The notes beneath the pieces are model-generated. The model worked only from the letters and a program-made list of their open reading frames with translations. It was not told where the DNA came from and did no database searches. The translations under genes and the position numbers were made by a program. 64,000 bases of DNA. Source: Porphyra umbilicalis. Lineage: Eukaryota > Rhodophyta > Bangiophyceae > Bangiales > Bangiaceae. Every line of letters starts with the position of its first letter. Within the stretch, counting starts at the first letter, position 1. Location: positions 248,001 through 312,000 of the forward strand of contig KV918773.1 in NCBI GenBank assembly GCA_002049455.2. The letters are read 5' to 3'. Of the stretch, positions 64,000 to 64,000 are shown piece after piece.

Positions 64000-64000
64000 C

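Larger units (their letters stand above)
58297..64000 (-). mobile_element. Element C: third Ty3/gypsy chromovirus, minus strand, cut by window edge
   Basis: The 3' part of a retrotransposon running leftward. In its own direction come the end of RNase H, integrase, chromodomain and a C-terminal extension (63999 to 61715), then an opposite-strand ORF (59313-61718), a minisatellite, a polypurine-like tract and an LTR. gag, protease, most of RT and the other LTR lie beyond the right edge, so the target duplication cannot be checked. Pol has one frame break near 63010. Confidence 0.85.

Noticed and set aside
1..64000. Bacterial or organellar origin
   Set aside because: Chromoviral LTR elements, hAT, pogo and Harbinger transposons and the absence of operons point to a eukaryotic nucleus.

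Overview
All calls were made by eye, without database searches. The window looks like nuclear DNA of a GC-rich eukaryote. It is gene-poor, packed with nested LTR retrotransposons and DNA transposons, and contains long GGC/GCC low-complexity tracts. There is no bacterial operon structure, rRNA, tRNA or CRISPR. A GC-rich alga fits; a bangiophyte red alga (Porphyra/Pyropia type) is my best guess, but it is unproven.

Layout, left to right. At 1-2062 a low-complexity stretch leads into an exon-like piece of a TMEM62-type metallophosphoesterase. At 2063-30510 lies a Ty3/gypsy chromovirus (element A): 729-bp LTRs, GGCGC target duplication, about 28 differences between its LTRs. Element A was itself invaded by a younger, nearly intact chromovirus (element B, 6237-20075, CTCTG duplication) in its reverse transcriptase, and by a PIF/Harbinger element (D1, 22175-25859, TAA duplication) in its integrase. 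Conceptual removal of B and D1 restores the A reading frame at the base level. At 30511-40086 there are simple repeats, unassigned DNA and a long-inverted-repeat foldback element (about 37471-39045). At 40087-40511 is a TA-flanked MITE. At 40601-46312 is a hAT-type element (8-bp duplication ATAAATAC) that carries a pogo-like element (41074-45719) with a decayed DDE transposase. At 47091-49196 is an intact alanine-rich coiled-coil gene, the best candidate for a host gene. At 50840-55588 a TA-flanked element encloses a second, inverted Harbinger copy (D2). At 57430-58296 a Harbinger transposase remnant is cut by the LTR of a third chromovirus (element C, minus strand, running off the right edge).

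The common thread is the architecture of the three retrotransposons. A and B encode Gag and Pol in overlapping frames joined by what looks like a textbook -1 frameshift signal: a GGGAAA(C/T) heptamer, a 7-nt spacer and a GC stem. This is intact in B and broken by a C-to-T change in A. A, B and C each carry, downstream of pol, a long ORF on the opposite strand. It encodes a globular domain followed by an RGG-, RS- or Pro/Gly-rich disordered region. In A and C the globular domains share a gap-free 17-residue motif. In C the pol and antisense stop codons overlap inside a palindrome. The Pol of C also has a C-terminal extension after the chromodomain that resembles the Dam/DIRS-type adenine-methyltransferase fold (NPPF motif). 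The recurring antisense gene, the frameshift module and the methyltransferase-like tail are the most interesting features of the window.
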